In this document: positions 8,251 to 16,865 of the stretch, in pieces | How positions within the stretch are numbered: the first letter of the stretch is position 1 | How the letters are laid out: every line of letters begins with the position of its first letter | NCBI GenBank assembly: GCA_963790415.1 | Contig: CAWBOK010000009.1 | Coordinates: 124,001-188,000 of the forward strand | Direction: 5' to 3' | DNA: 64,000 bases | Source of the DNA: JAJZQZ01 sp963790415 | GTDB taxonomy: Bacteria > Actinomycetota > Thermoleophilia > RBG-16-64-13 | Program-made: the position numbers and the translations under genes | The notes under the pieces: generated by a model | Told to the model about the DNA's origin: nothing | Seen by the model: the letters and a program-made list of their open reading frames with translations, nothing else | Database searches by the model: none

Positions 8251-9819
8251 GTGGGCGTCGCCTGGGTATGGGGTTACGCCCTTCTGGGAACGGAGGCCGT
8301 GCCCGTGCGGGTCGAGGCGCATGTGCGCCCGGGGTTGCCGGGCATGACCATCGTCGGGCTGCCGGGGGTGGCGGTCAGAGAGGCTCGCGAGCGCGTGCGT
8401 TCCGGGGCGGCGAGTGCCGGCCTTCCTCTGCCGGCCCAGCGGATGACGGTAAACCTCTCTCCGGCCGACCTACGCAAGGAAGGCCCGGGCCTCGATCTTC
8501 CCGTGGCTCTCGCCCTTCTTGCCGCCGCCGGTCGTCTGCCCACGGGCGCTCTGGAGTCCCTCGCCGCCCACGGGGAAGTAGCTCTCGATGGACTGGTCCG
8601 CCCTGTTCGCGGGGTTCTCTCTGTCGCGGAGACGGCAGGGAAGATGGGTGTGAAGACCCTTCTCCTTCCGGTCACTGCTTTGCCGGAGGCGGCGGCGGTC
8701 GGACATGTGGACGCGTTGGGGGTGCGGTCACTTGCGGAAGCAGTCGCCGCCGCGGCAGATCCCCGAGTGAGGGAGAGGCTGCGCCGACGAGGTCGGCGTT
8801 GGCTGCAGGCCCGTTCAGCCGTGCCGCCTGTCGTAGGCCGTTGCGGCCCCGATATGGCGGAGATCGCCGGGCTCCGGCACCCGAAGCGCGCGCTCGAACT
8901 CGCGGCCGCCGGAGGACATCATCTCTTGTTGGTCGGCTCTCCCGGGGCTGGTAAAACGATGCTTGCACGCCGCGTACCGTCGATCCTTCCTCCTCTCTCG
9001 CGCGACGAGTCGCTGGAGGTGACCCGCATATGGAGCGTCGCCGGGCTCCACCCGCCGGAGTCCGGATTGATATGTTCACGGCCTCTGAGGGCCCCCCATC
9101 ACACCGCTTCCCGCTCGGCGCTGGTGGGGGGAGGTTCTCTGCCCCGCCCGGGAGAGGTCAGCCTCGCGCACCGTGGCGTCCTCTTCCTCGACGAACTCCC
9201 GGAGTTCTCTCGAGACTCCGTCGAGGCACTGCGGCAGCCCCTGGAGGACGGCATGGTGACGGTCAGTCGCCGCAGTGGATCCTGCACGTTCCAGGCGGCC
9301 TGCACGCTGGTGGCGGCGATGAACCCGTGCCCGTGCGGATTCCACGGACACCCCCAACGCCCGTGCCGATGTGCGGCCGAGGCACAGCAGCGCTACCGGC
9401 AGGTCCTCACCGGACCCCTTGGGGACCGCATCGACCTCATGGTCGAGGTACCTCCTCTCACAGGAGTCGCGTTGGACGAGGATGTCGCCGGCGAGTCGTC
9501 GGCGGTCATTCGGGGCCGAGTTCTGACGGCCCGGGCATTTCGAGCATACAGAGAGTCAGTGTGCGGCGCGTCTTCGTCGAACAGCAGCGCACGGCCCCAC
9601 CCTCGTCTTCTTGAGAAGCACTTGTGCATGAGCGGGGCCGGCGGTCGACTCCTGCGTGAAGCGCTTGTTCGGAGCGCGTTGGGTGGACGCGGTTATGTTC
9701 GTGTCCTGGCCGTGTCGAGGACGCTGGCCGACCTTGTGGAGAGTGAGAGCATCATGCAGGAACACGTAGCGGAAGCGCTCGCGCTCCGGCTGGACGTCGT
9801 CGCCGGGATTCTGACGTGA
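8251..9819 (+). CDS. comM: ComM/YifB-type Mg-chelatase-like AAA+ ATPase
   Basis: 522 residues from GTG 8251. The N-terminal ChlI-like/Lon-protease-like domain (VRPGLPGMTIVGLP through LPVALALLAAAG) precedes a AAA+ domain with Walker A GSPGAGKTML, Walker B GVLFLDELPEF and the Cys-rich NPCPCGFHGH...CRC stretch typical of the family, then a C-terminal Mg_chelatase_C domain (GRGYVRVLAVSRTLADL). Characterised ComM is a branch-migration helicase aiding integration of incoming DNA in natural transformation. It overlaps no neighbour but is tightly packed between yraN and dprA, which argues for a competence or recombination role. Confidence 0.93.
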   Translation: MGVAWVWGYALLGTEAVPVRVEAHVRPGLPGMTIVGLPGVAVREARERVRSGAASAGLPLPAQRMTVNLSPADLRKEGPGLDLPVALALLAAAGRLPTGALESLAAHGEVALDGLVRPVRGVLSVAETAGKMGVKTLLLPVTALPEAAAVGHVDALGVRSLAEAVAAAADPRVRERLRRRGRRWLQARSAVPPVVGRCGPDMAEIAGLRHPKRALELAAAGGHHLLLVGSPGAGKTMLARRVPSILPPLSRDESLEVTRIWSVAGLHPPESGLICSRPLRAPHHTASRSALVGGGSLPRPGEVSLAHRGVLFLDELPEFSRDSVEALRQPLEDGMVTVSRRSGSCTFQAACTLVAAMNPCPCGFHGHPQRPCRCAAEAQQRYRQVLTGPLGDRIDLMVEVPPLTGVALDEDVAGESSAVIRGRVLTARAFRAYRESVCGASSSNSSARPHPRLLEKHLCMSGAGGRLLREALVRSALGGRGYVRVLAVSRTLADLVESESIMQEHVAEALALRLDVVAGILT

Positions 9820-9820
9820 G

Positions 9821-10966
9821 GTGGTCGTATTGTTGACCGGCGGGAGACCCTCCTGCGACGAAGAGGCGGCCTTGGCCCTGTCGTGGATCAGCGCAGACGC
9901 GTCGCGTGGCCACCTGCCCCTCCTTCTGGAACACACGCCTCTGGAGATCTGGAGTGCGGGTGCGGCTGAGTTGCGTGCGTGGGGTCGTCGAGGGGATTGG
10001 GTCGCACGGTTCTGTGAGCGGCGCCGCGGGTTTTCGCCTGTGGAAGCGCGGTCGGCCTTGGCGCGGTCGGATGTGGAGTTCATAGCGTGGGACTCTCCAC
10101 GCTACCCCGCGCCACTCAGGATGCTGTTCGATCCGCCCGTAGGCTTGTACCTGCGCGGAGAAGCGGCCGCGTGGGATGACGTGTGCGCGATGCCGAGAGT
10201 CACGATCGTCGGGACGCGAACCCCTACGGCGTACGGTCTTGCGGCCGCGTCGGCCCTCGCTGCTGCTTTCGCCGAAGCCGGTGTCGCGGTTCTCAGCGGG
10301 TTGGCGTACGGAGTCGATGCCCGGGCGCACGAGGCTGCGCTGGCGAGTGACGGGGTGACGGTTGCTGTGCTGGGTTCGGGTCCGGACGTCCCGTATCCAA
10401 TGAGACATCGACACCTCATGAGGCGTGTGATCGATAGCGGTGCGGTCATAAGTGAGCTGCCTCCGGGAACCAGGGCAGCCCCCTGGCTCTTTCCGCTACG
10501 GAATCGGATCCTCGCCGCTCTTGGCGATGCGGTCGTCGTGGTCCAAGCAGGCCAGAAGAGCGGGGCCACCATAACCGCCGACCGCGCTCTCGAACTGGGA
10601 CGAGAGGTCTTTGCTGTTCCCGGCTCCATTCTAGGCGAGAGCCACATAGGCACCAATCGTCTGATTCAGCAGGGCGCGGCCATCTGCCTGAGTCCGCGAC
10701 AGACCGTGCAGGATTTCCACGAGGCAACAAGAATGCTTACCGCAGGGCGACAGGGAATGGGCCTTCGGTCTGCGCGGCCGCCGGAACCGCCGTCGGCCAC
10801 CGAAGGGCTGGTCATGCTCGCGCTTGGCCCCGGTCCGCGGACCGTGGATGAGATCTCCGAAGTTGTGGGTATCTCACTGGGTGAGGCGGCCGGAGTCCTG
10901 GCGATGCTCGAGCTTCGTGGCCGAGCCTACCGGGTGGGGCCGGGGCGTTTTGCCTTGGGGCCGTGA
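9821..10966 (+). CDS. dprA: DNA-processing protein DprA
   Basis: 381 residues from GTG 9821, directly after comM. DprA loads RecA on single-stranded DNA during transformation. The Rossmann-like core is clear: VTIVGTRTPTAYG, VLSGLAYGVDARAHEAAL, VTVAVLGSGPDVPYP, SELPPGTRAAPWLFPLRNRI and GATITADRALELGREVFAVPG. A C-terminal winged helix (RTVDEISEVVGISLGEAAGV) ends the protein. Adjacency to comM is conserved. No competence pilus operon other than the pilin near 63 kb is visible here. Confidence 0.95.
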   Translation: MVVLLTGGRPSCDEEAALALSWISADASRGHLPLLLEHTPLEIWSAGAAELRAWGRRGDWVARFCERRRGFSPVEARSALARSDVEFIAWDSPRYPAPLRMLFDPPVGLYLRGEAAAWDDVCAMPRVTIVGTRTPTAYGLAAASALAAAFAEAGVAVLSGLAYGVDARAHEAALASDGVTVAVLGSGPDVPYPMRHRHLMRRVIDSGAVISELPPGTRAAPWLFPLRNRILAALGDAVVVVQAGQKSGATITADRALELGREVFAVPGSILGESHIGTNRLIQQGAAICLSPRQTVQDFHEATRMLTAGRQGMGLRSARPPEPPSATEGLVMLALGPGPRTVDEISEVVGISLGEAAGVLAMLELRGRAYRVGPGRFALGP

Positions 10967-11130
10967 TGCCCGGGGGTCGCCTGTAGAAGAGACTGGCTTG
11001 AGGGAGGGATGCCCTGCACGCGGAAGGGCCTCGCAGTGTGCCAGCGGACGGGTCGCCCACCGGGGCGTCCGGGTTGCCCGCGGGCCCAGGTGACCGCGAG
11101 GGACCGCCTCCGACGCCTGGAGAAGCCCCG

Positions 11131-12075
11131 GTGTCGGCAAACACCACTTTCTCGGTCAGCCTTGAGGCCGCCGCCATCTCCTACCTGCGCTCTCTTATCG
11201 CTGCTGGCTACAGCCCCCGCACCTTGGCCGCTTCGGAGAGCGATCTAGCCCAGTTCCTGACCGTGATGGAGACATTGGGTGTGGAGCGGGTGACCGATCT
11301 GCAGCCCGCTCACGTGCGCACCTACGTGGCCGCGCTGGCCGACGGCCGCCTGCGGCCGAGCCGGCGCCCGTACGCACGCGCCAGCATCGCCCGCAAGCTG
11401 TCGGTGGTGCGCAGCTACCTGCGCTTCTGCGTCGACGAAGGTCTTCTGGACGTGAGTCCCGCTCTGGGGATGCGCTCGCCCAAGCTGCCCCGACGCCTTC
11501 CTGCGGTCTTGGCTCAGGAACAGGTGGGCCGCCTGCTCGACGATTGGGGAGGGGAAGAACCACTCGATCTGCGTGACAGAGCCCTCTATGAGTTAGTATA
11601 TTCATGCGGTTTACGCTGCCAGGAGGTCATCGACCTGCGCATGGGCGCCGTCGATATCGAGGGGCGAGAGGTCAGGGTGACGGGAAAAGGGAGCAAGGAG
11701 CGGGTGGTACCCGTCGGCGAAGAGGCTGTGCTCGCTCTGCGCCGCTATCTCCATGCCGGTCGTCCGGTACTCTGCCGAAGCACCGTCCCTTCTCGTGACG
11801 ACCGCATATTCGTGAGCCGGCGCGGCCGACCTCTCTCCGGCTCGGACGTGCGCCGGCGTCTCGAGCGTCATCTCGCCGCCATCGATGCCCCCACGGGAGT
11901 CTCTCCCCATACCCTCCGTCATTCGTTCGCCACCCACCTGCTGGAGGGTGGGGCGGATCTTCGTTCTATCCAGGAACTCTTGGGGCACGCCTCTCTTACC
12001 ACCACTCAGGTGTACACGCATGTGTCCGCTTCCCACCTGCGGGCCGTCTACCGGCGGGCCCACCCGAGAGCCTGA
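11131..12075 (+). CDS. xerC: Tyrosine recombinase XerC/XerD family
   Basis: I chose GTG 11131 after TGGAGAAG, giving about 314 residues; an upstream in-frame start at 11038 would add a Pro/Gly-rich tail unlike the family. An N-terminal SAM-like core-binding domain (AISYLRSLIAAGYSPRTL) precedes the catalytic domain. The first catalytic Arg is in YSCGLRCQEVIDL, the HxxR box is SPHTLRHSFATHL, and LGHASLTTTQVYTH holds the last His and the nucleophilic Tyr. In the common YSCGLR(V/I)SE motif the residue after R is usually hydrophobic; here it is Cys. It probably acts in chromosome-dimer resolution at dif. XerC and XerD cannot be told apart by eye. Confidence 0.88.
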   Translation: MSANTTFSVSLEAAAISYLRSLIAAGYSPRTLAASESDLAQFLTVMETLGVERVTDLQPAHVRTYVAALADGRLRPSRRPYARASIARKLSVVRSYLRFCVDEGLLDVSPALGMRSPKLPRRLPAVLAQEQVGRLLDDWGGEEPLDLRDRALYELVYSCGLRCQEVIDLRMGAVDIEGREVRVTGKGSKERVVPVGEEAVLALRRYLHAGRPVLCRSTVPSRDDRIFVSRRGRPLSGSDVRRRLERHLAAIDAPTGVSPHTLRHSFATHLLEGGADLRSIQELLGHASLTTTQVYTHVSASHLRAVYRRAHPRA

Positions 12076-12076
12076 G

Positions 12077-12880
12077 ATGTCTGTGGGCCAAAAGCTGGAC
12101 GAGCACGATGCCAAGGAACTCTGGCGGCGCTACAAGGAGTTGGGCGACGGCAAGGCCCGCGATGAACTGATCCTGGCCTACTCGCCCCTGGTCAAGTACG
12201 TGGCCGGACGGATGGGCACGGGTCTGCCCGCCCACATCGAAGAGAGTGACCTGATCTCCTATGGCCTGCTGGGACTGATCGGCGCCCTGGAGCGCTTCGA
12301 TCCGTCGCGGAACATCCGCTTCGAGACCTACGCTATCTCGCGCATCAAGGGGTCCATGATCGACGAACTCCGTGCCCTTGACTGGGTGCCCCGCTCGGTC
12401 CGGAGTTGGGCGCGGCAGGTCGAGCGCGCGGTCACGAAACTCGAGAACGAGCTGCGCCGCGCTCCCAGCGACGAAGAGGTCTCGGTAGAGCTCGGTGTCA
12501 CCACGGGTGAGTTCCAGGGCATCTTGACGCAGATAAGCACCGCGTCCATCATCGCCCTCGACGAGTTCTGGACCCTGTCCGGCTCCGGCGGCGACAAGGT
12601 CACGCTCATGGATACTCTCGAGGACACGACGGCGCCTGACCCGTCTCGGGCGTTCGACATCCAGGCGGTGAAGGAGCTTCTGGCCGACGCCATAAGGCGC
12701 CTTCCCGAGCGGGAGAAGATCGTGATCGGCCTCTACTACTACGAGGGCCTCACGTTGAAGGAGATCGGGGAAGTGCTGGGGGTCACGGAATCGCGTATCT
12801 CCCAGTTGCATACCAAGGCCATCCTGCGCCTCAAAGGCCGGATCAAGCATGAACTCGAGTCGGGGTCGCTCAGGCCTTAG
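12077..12880 (+). CDS. whiG: FliA/WhiG-family RNA polymerase sigma factor
   Basis: 267 residues from ATG 12077, one base after the recombinase stop. Region 2 is DELILAYSPLVKYVAGRM...ISYGLLGLIGALERFD...FETYAISRIKGSMIDELR, region 3 ARQVERAVTKLENEL...EEVSVELGV, and region 4 REKIVIGLYYYEGLTLKEIG with helix-turn-helix LGVTESRISQLHTKAI. This is the sigma-28 class used for motility in flagellates and for WhiG-type development in streptomycetes. No flagellar genes are in the window. Its stop codon TAG lies inside the 5-base duplication flanking the element at 12882. Confidence 0.9.
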   Translation: MSVGQKLDEHDAKELWRRYKELGDGKARDELILAYSPLVKYVAGRMGTGLPAHIEESDLISYGLLGLIGALERFDPSRNIRFETYAISRIKGSMIDELRALDWVPRSVRSWARQVERAVTKLENELRRAPSDEEVSVELGVTTGEFQGILTQISTASIIALDEFWTLSGSGGDKVTLMDTLEDTTAPDPSRAFDIQAVKELLADAIRRLPEREKIVIGLYYYEGLTLKEIGEVLGVTESRISQLHTKAILRLKGRIKHELESGSLRP

Positions 12881-12881
12881 G

Positions 12882-13039
12882 AGGCTGCCGAAAAGCGAAG
12901 CCTCGGCCACAAGAACGCACTGGGCGGCGCGATACGGCGTCCTCGGTCGCGCACGTAGCGCGGCTACGAGCCCTCCCTGCGTCCTTGTCTCGCGCTCGCC
13001 CATCGCGCCCCAGCGGCGAAGCGTCACTTTTCAGCAGCC
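12882..13039. repeat. Short inverted-repeat element (MITE-like) with 5-bp flanking duplication
   Basis: A non-coding element of about 158 bases. Its ends are imperfect inverted repeats: AGGCTGCCGAAAAGCGAAGC at the left and, on the opposite strand, GGCTGCTGAAAAGTGACGC at the right. The pentamer TTAGG occurs directly on both sides (12877-12881 and 13040-13044), as expected for a target-site duplication. The left arm has a related copy at 23066. There is no open reading frame for a transposase, so mobilisation would need an enzyme in trans. It lies between whiG and rpsB, touching the whiG stop codon, and the transcript could fold into a long hairpin. Confidence 0.6.
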
Positions 13040-13117
13040 TTAGGGGGCTGCCTTCCGCTCGGTCCGAGCCCCCGACTCTCACCTCTCTGTGCTACACTAC
13101 GCCGGTTCGTCCCTTGA

Positions 13118-13178
13118 CCCCGGGGGTGATTTCCTGCGGTGGTGCCGGTTTCAGACCGGTTCCGCGGGGGTCCCCGGG
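13118..13178 (+). promoter_or_regulatory. Structured 5' leader upstream of rpsB
   Basis: The 32-92 bases before the rpsB start contain nested inverted repeats: an outer CCCGGGG (13119-13125) with CCCCGGG (13072+100, i.e. 13172-13178), an inner GCGG (13136-13139) with CCGC (13162-13165), and a hairpin CCGGT-TTCAG-ACCGG around 13145-13159. A -10-like TACACT at 13093-13098 lies upstream without a good -35. Ribosomal-protein operons are often autoregulated through such leaders, but I do not recognise a named family. Confidence 0.4.
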
Positions 13179-13209
13179 AGCACACACAACCAGCACGAAG
13201 GAGTATCAC

Positions 13210-14068
13210 ATGCCCGCTGCGTCAATGAAGCAGCTCCTCGAGTCCGGGGTGCACTTCGGACACCAGACCCGCCGCTGGAACCCCAAGATGAAGCCGTTCA
13301 TCTTCACCGAGCGGGGCGGGATCCACATCATCGACCTGCAGAAGACCACCAAGTTGTTGGATAAGAGCTACGACTTCGTCCGCAATATCTCGGAGCGGGG
13401 GGGAAGCGTCCTGTTCGTGGGCACCAAGAAGCAGTGCCAGGACACCATCCGCGACGAAGCCGAGCGCGTGGGCATGCCCTACGTGTCGCACCGCTGGCTG
13501 GGCGGCCTGCTCACCAACTTCGCCACTATCCACGACCGCATCAACCGCATGCACGAACTGCGCCGGCTCAAGGCCGACGGCTCGCTTGCCCTGCTGCCCA
13601 CGAAAGAACGCATGAACATGGAGCGGGAGCTGGAGAAACTCGAGACCAACCTGGGCGGCGTGGGCATCATGGCCCGTCTACCCGACGCGGTCTTCATCAT
13701 CGACCCCAAGCGCGAAGCAATCGCGACAAAAGAGGTCAACAAGCTGGGCCTGCCGCTGATCGGCCTGGTGGACACCAACTGCGATCCCGATGAGGTCGAG
13801 TTGATCATCCCGGGCAACGACGACGCCATCCGTTCCTGCGGTCTGATCATCAAGACCCTGGCGCGGGCGATCGAAGAAGGCCGTCAGAAGGTGAGTCACA
13901 AGGAGTTCAGCGACGCGCCCGCACCCTCCGCCGCGGCTCCCGTGCCGACTGCTGACGCGGCTCCCGCGCCCGCTGCCGAGGCCGGGCGAAGCGGCACCGG
14001 TCGAGTCCGACGCGCCGCCCGCCGACGCGGCGGAAGAGCCGGCCGCCGAGACCGAGTCGGCTGAGTAG
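13210..14068 (+). CDS. rpsB: 30S ribosomal protein S2 (3'-end frameshift)
   Basis: Starts at ATG 13210 after GAAGGAG. The S2 core is complete: MKQLLESGVHFGHQTRRWNP, VLFVGTKKQ, SHRWLGGLLTNF, PDAVFIIDPKREAIA and VDTNCDPDEVELIIPGNDDA. Near 13984 an extra base shifts the frame within the Ala/Pro-rich tail. The corrected tail reads GEAAPVESDAPPADAAEE and ends SAE at TAG 14066-14068, so the acidic extension of about 45 residues is real, unlike the Arg-rich tail read without correction. tsf follows, the usual order. Confidence 0.95.
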
Positions 14069-14151
14069 AGCCGAGCGGGCGTCACCCCGGCAGCGGCCGG
14101 ACCTACAGGACATACACGACGGGGACCGCGATGGTCTCATGGAGGATACCG

Positions 14152-14754
14152 ATGGCTATCAATGCGCAGGTGGTGAAGGAGCTCCGCGACAAGTGCGGAG
14201 CGGGGATGATGGATTGCAAGCGTGCTCTGGAAGAGACCGACGGCGATATCGACGAAGCCGTCACGCTGCTCCGCAAGAAAGGCATGGCGTCCGCCGACAA
14301 GAAGGCGTCGCGCGCCGCCAACGAGGGACGCGTCGACTGCTACATCCACATGGGCGGCAAGATAGGCGTCATGGTGGAGGTCAACTGCGAGACCGACTTC
14401 GTGGCCCGCACCGACGAGTTCGGCGCGTTCACGCACGATGTGGCCATGCACGTGGCCGCGTCGTCGCCCACGTACGTGCAGCGTGAAGACGTGCCCGCCG
14501 AGGTGGTGGCCGCGGAGATGGACATCTACCTGGATCAGGCCCGCGCCACGGGCAAGCCGGAGCAGGTGGTGGCGAAGATCGCGGAGGGCAAGCTGAACAA
14601 GTGGTACGAGGGCGTCGTGCTCTTGGAGCAGCCGTTCGTCAAGGACCCCGACAAGACCGTCGACCAACTCCGGCGCGAACTGGTTGGGAAGATCGGCGAG
14701 AATGTGGAAGTGCGGCGCTTCGCCCGCTTCCAGCTGGGCGAAGACCTGGCATGA
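14152..14754 (+). CDS. tsf: Elongation factor Ts, short form
   Basis: 200 residues from ATG 14152 (MAINAQVVKELRDKCGAGMM) after TGGAGGA. EF-Ts catalyses GDP release from EF-Tu. The N-terminal UBA-like domain is followed by ALEETDGDIDEAVTLLRKKG, the EF-Tu-contacting VEVNCETDFVARTDEF and a single C-terminal core half. The length matches the compact form seen in thermophiles, cyanobacteria and many actinobacteria rather than the 280-residue enterobacterial form. The stop overlaps the pyrH start as ATGA. Confidence 0.95.
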   Translation: MAINAQVVKELRDKCGAGMMDCKRALEETDGDIDEAVTLLRKKGMASADKKASRAANEGRVDCYIHMGGKIGVMVEVNCETDFVARTDEFGAFTHDVAMHVAASSPTYVQREDVPAEVVAAEMDIYLDQARATGKPEQVVAKIAEGKLNKWYEGVVLLEQPFVKDPDKTVDQLRRELVGKIGENVEVRRFARFQLGEDLA

Positions 14755-15517
14755 CACCGCAGGACGCTCCGGCAGGGGGCGGGCCCGTCTATCGGCGGGT
14801 GCTCCTCAAGCTGAGCGGAGAGGCCCTGGTCGGCGACAGCACCCAGGGCATCGACCCCGCGCGCATGATCGCGGTCGCCTCCGAGATCCGTGACGTCGTC
14901 GCGCTCGGAGTGGAGGTGGCCGTCGTCGTGGGAGCCGGCAACATCTTCCGCGGGGTGGCCGGCAGCGCCATGGGCATGGATCGGGCCGCCGCCGACTACA
15001 TGGGCATGGTGGCCACGGTGATCAACGCCATGGCCCTGCAGGACGCCCTCGAGAAGATGGCCGTCGACACGCAGGCTGCTGTCGGCCATCGCCATGCAGG
15101 AAGTGGCGGAGCCGTATATCCGCCGCCGAGCCATCCGCCACTTGGAGAAGGGCCGCGTGGTCATCTTCGCCGCCGGCACCGGGAACCCGTTCTTCACCAC
15201 CGACACGCGCCGCTGCCCTGCGGGCTCTGGAGATCGGAGCGGAGGCCATCCTCATGGCGAAGAAGAAGTACGACGGCGTGTACGACGCCGACCCGGAGAC
15301 ACATCCCGACGCGGTGCTCATCCCCCGCATCACGCACCGGGAGGTCCTCGAGCGGGGGCTCCGGGTGATGGATTCCACCGCCCTCTCGCTCTGTATGGAC
15401 AACCGGTTGCCCATCCTGGTGTTCAACATGAGCACGCCGTCGAACATCTCCCGCGTGGTCAAGGGTGAGCACACGGGGACGGTGGTAGAATGTGCCCACG
15501 AAGCGGACGGCCGGTAG
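14751..15517 (+). CDS. pyrH: UMP kinase (two frameshifts)
   Basis: UMP to UDP kinase. Starts at ATG 14751 overlapping the tsf stop. VLLKLSGEALVGD, VVVGAGNIFRGV, MDRAAADYMGM and VINAMALQDAL match the family. An extra C after ACACG at 15072 and another after ACACG at 15208 break the frame; between and after them the sequence resumes as LLSAIAMQEVAEPYIRRRAI, AAGTGNPFFTTDTAAALRA and MAKKKYDGVYDADP, ending at 15517. Corrected length is about 254 residues. Both indels have the same local context. Confidence 0.93.
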
Positions 15518-15527
15518 GGAGACGAAC

Positions 15528-16086
15528 ATGGTCGACGAGCTGATCGAGGACGGGAAACGGCGCATGGACGGCGCCATCGAGGCACTGCGGACGGAGTTCA
15601 ACACGCGTGCGCACGGGTCGCGCCTCCGCGGCTCTGCTCGACCGCATCTTCGTCGACTACTACGGCGCACGCACGCCGCTCAAGCAGATGGCCAACGTGG
15701 CCACGCCCGATCCGCGCATGATCTCCATCACCGTCTTCGACAAGTCCGCGGTCAACTCGGTCGTGCGGGCCATCCAGGAGTCCGACCTGGGCCTGACGCC
15801 CAACACCGACGGCACCGTGATCCGCCTGAACATCCCCACGCTCACCACGGAGCGACGCAAGGAACTGGTGAAGCTGGTGGGCAGGATGACCGAGGAAGCC
15901 CGGGTGGCGGTGCGCAACGTGCGCCGCGACGTCATCTCGGATCTGAAGGATCTCAAGAAGGACGGCGATATCTCCGAGGACGACGAGAAGCGGGCCGAGG
16001 ACGCGGTCCAGAAGCTGACCGACAAGCATGTCGAACGCCTCAACGAACTCCTGCACCACAAAGAGGAGGAGATCCTCGAGGTCTGA
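15528..16086 (+). CDS. frr: Ribosome-recycling factor (frameshift)
   Basis: Starts at ATG 15528 (MVDELIEDGKRRMDGAIEAL). An extra C after ACACG at 15606 moves the remainder to another frame, which reads VRTGRASAALLDRIFVDYYG, then LNIPTLTTERRKELVKLVG and VRNVRRDVISDLKDL to TGA 16084-16086. The joined product is about 185 residues, the usual length. With EF-G it splits post-termination ribosomes. The stop overlaps the uppS ATG by one base. Confidence 0.94.
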
Positions 16087-16865
16087 TGGGAATCGTCGCC
16101 TGGTTCAGGGATCTTCGCGGGCCGGCCCGTGAGGATCCCTTTTTTGAAGGGCCCATCCCGCCCGAGCGGGTGCCGTTCCACGTTGCCATCATCATGGACG
16201 GCAACGGACGCTGGGCCTCTCGGCGGCATCTGCCCGTCATCGCCGGGCACCGTGCCGGCACGCGGGCGTTGAAAGAGGCGGTCAAGTCGGCTCTGCGGGC
16301 GGGTGTGCGGCAGCTGACGGTCTACTCGTTCTCCACCGAGAACTGGAATCGTCCGCCTGAGGAAGTCGATGGCCTCATGAACCTGCTCGAAGAGATGATC
16401 GACAGCGAAGTGGACGAGCTGCACGAGCAGGGCGTGCGGCTGTCGTTCATCGGCCGGCGCGAGGCTCTGGCGCCCGGCCTGCAGGCCAAGTTGGCCGAGT
16501 CCGAGGCGCACACCGCGGGTAACGAGGCTCTGGTCCTCTACGTGGCGTTCAACTACGGCGGACGCGGTGAGATCGTGGACGCCGTGCGGGCCGCCCTCGC
16601 TGCCGGGGTATCGCCGGCCGAGTTGACCGAGGCCGCCGTGGCGGCCAACCTCTACGCGCCGGAGATGGCCGAGCCGGATCTGGTCATCCGCACGTCGGGC
16701 GAGTGCCGCCTCTCCAACTTCCTGTTGTGGGAGTCGGCCTATTCAGAGCTGTATTTCTCCGAGCAGCTGTGGCCGGACTTCGACGAAGCCGAGTTCCAGC
16801 GGGCCTTGCGGGCGTACGCTTCTCGCGACCGTCGCTTCGGCGGCCGTCAGGAGGGTCGTGCTTAA
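16086..16865 (+). CDS. uppS: Undecaprenyl diphosphate synthase (isoprenyl transferase)
   Basis: 259 residues from ATG 16086, intact. It makes the C55 lipid carrier by cis-condensation of isopentenyl diphosphate. Family landmarks: IIMDGNGRWASRR with the catalytic Asp, HRAGTRALKEAVKSAL, YSFSTENWNRP, FNYGGRGEIVDA and the C-terminal DLVIRTSGECRLSNFLLW plus ELYFSEQLWPDFDEAEF. It overlaps the cdsA GTG by 8 bases, so translation is coupled. Confidence 0.96.
   Translation: MGIVAWFRDLRGPAREDPFFEGPIPPERVPFHVAIIMDGNGRWASRRHLPVIAGHRAGTRALKEAVKSALRAGVRQLTVYSFSTENWNRPPEEVDGLMNLLEEMIDSEVDELHEQGVRLSFIGRREALAPGLQAKLAESEAHTAGNEALVLYVAFNYGGRGEIVDAVRAALAAGVSPAELTEAAVAANLYAPEMAEPDLVIRTSGECRLSNFLLWESAYSELYFSEQLWPDFDEAEFQRALRAYASRDRRFGGRQEGRA

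Noticed and set aside
7716..8954. A 412-residue plus-strand open frame across yraN and comM.
   Set aside because: It is Arg/Gly/Ser-rich shadow sequence overlapping two well-recognised genes in another frame.
15072..15606. Programmed frameshifting in pyrH and frr.
   Set aside because: Slippery heptamers and downstream pseudoknots are not evident, and the same kind of extra base recurs in many unrelated genes.
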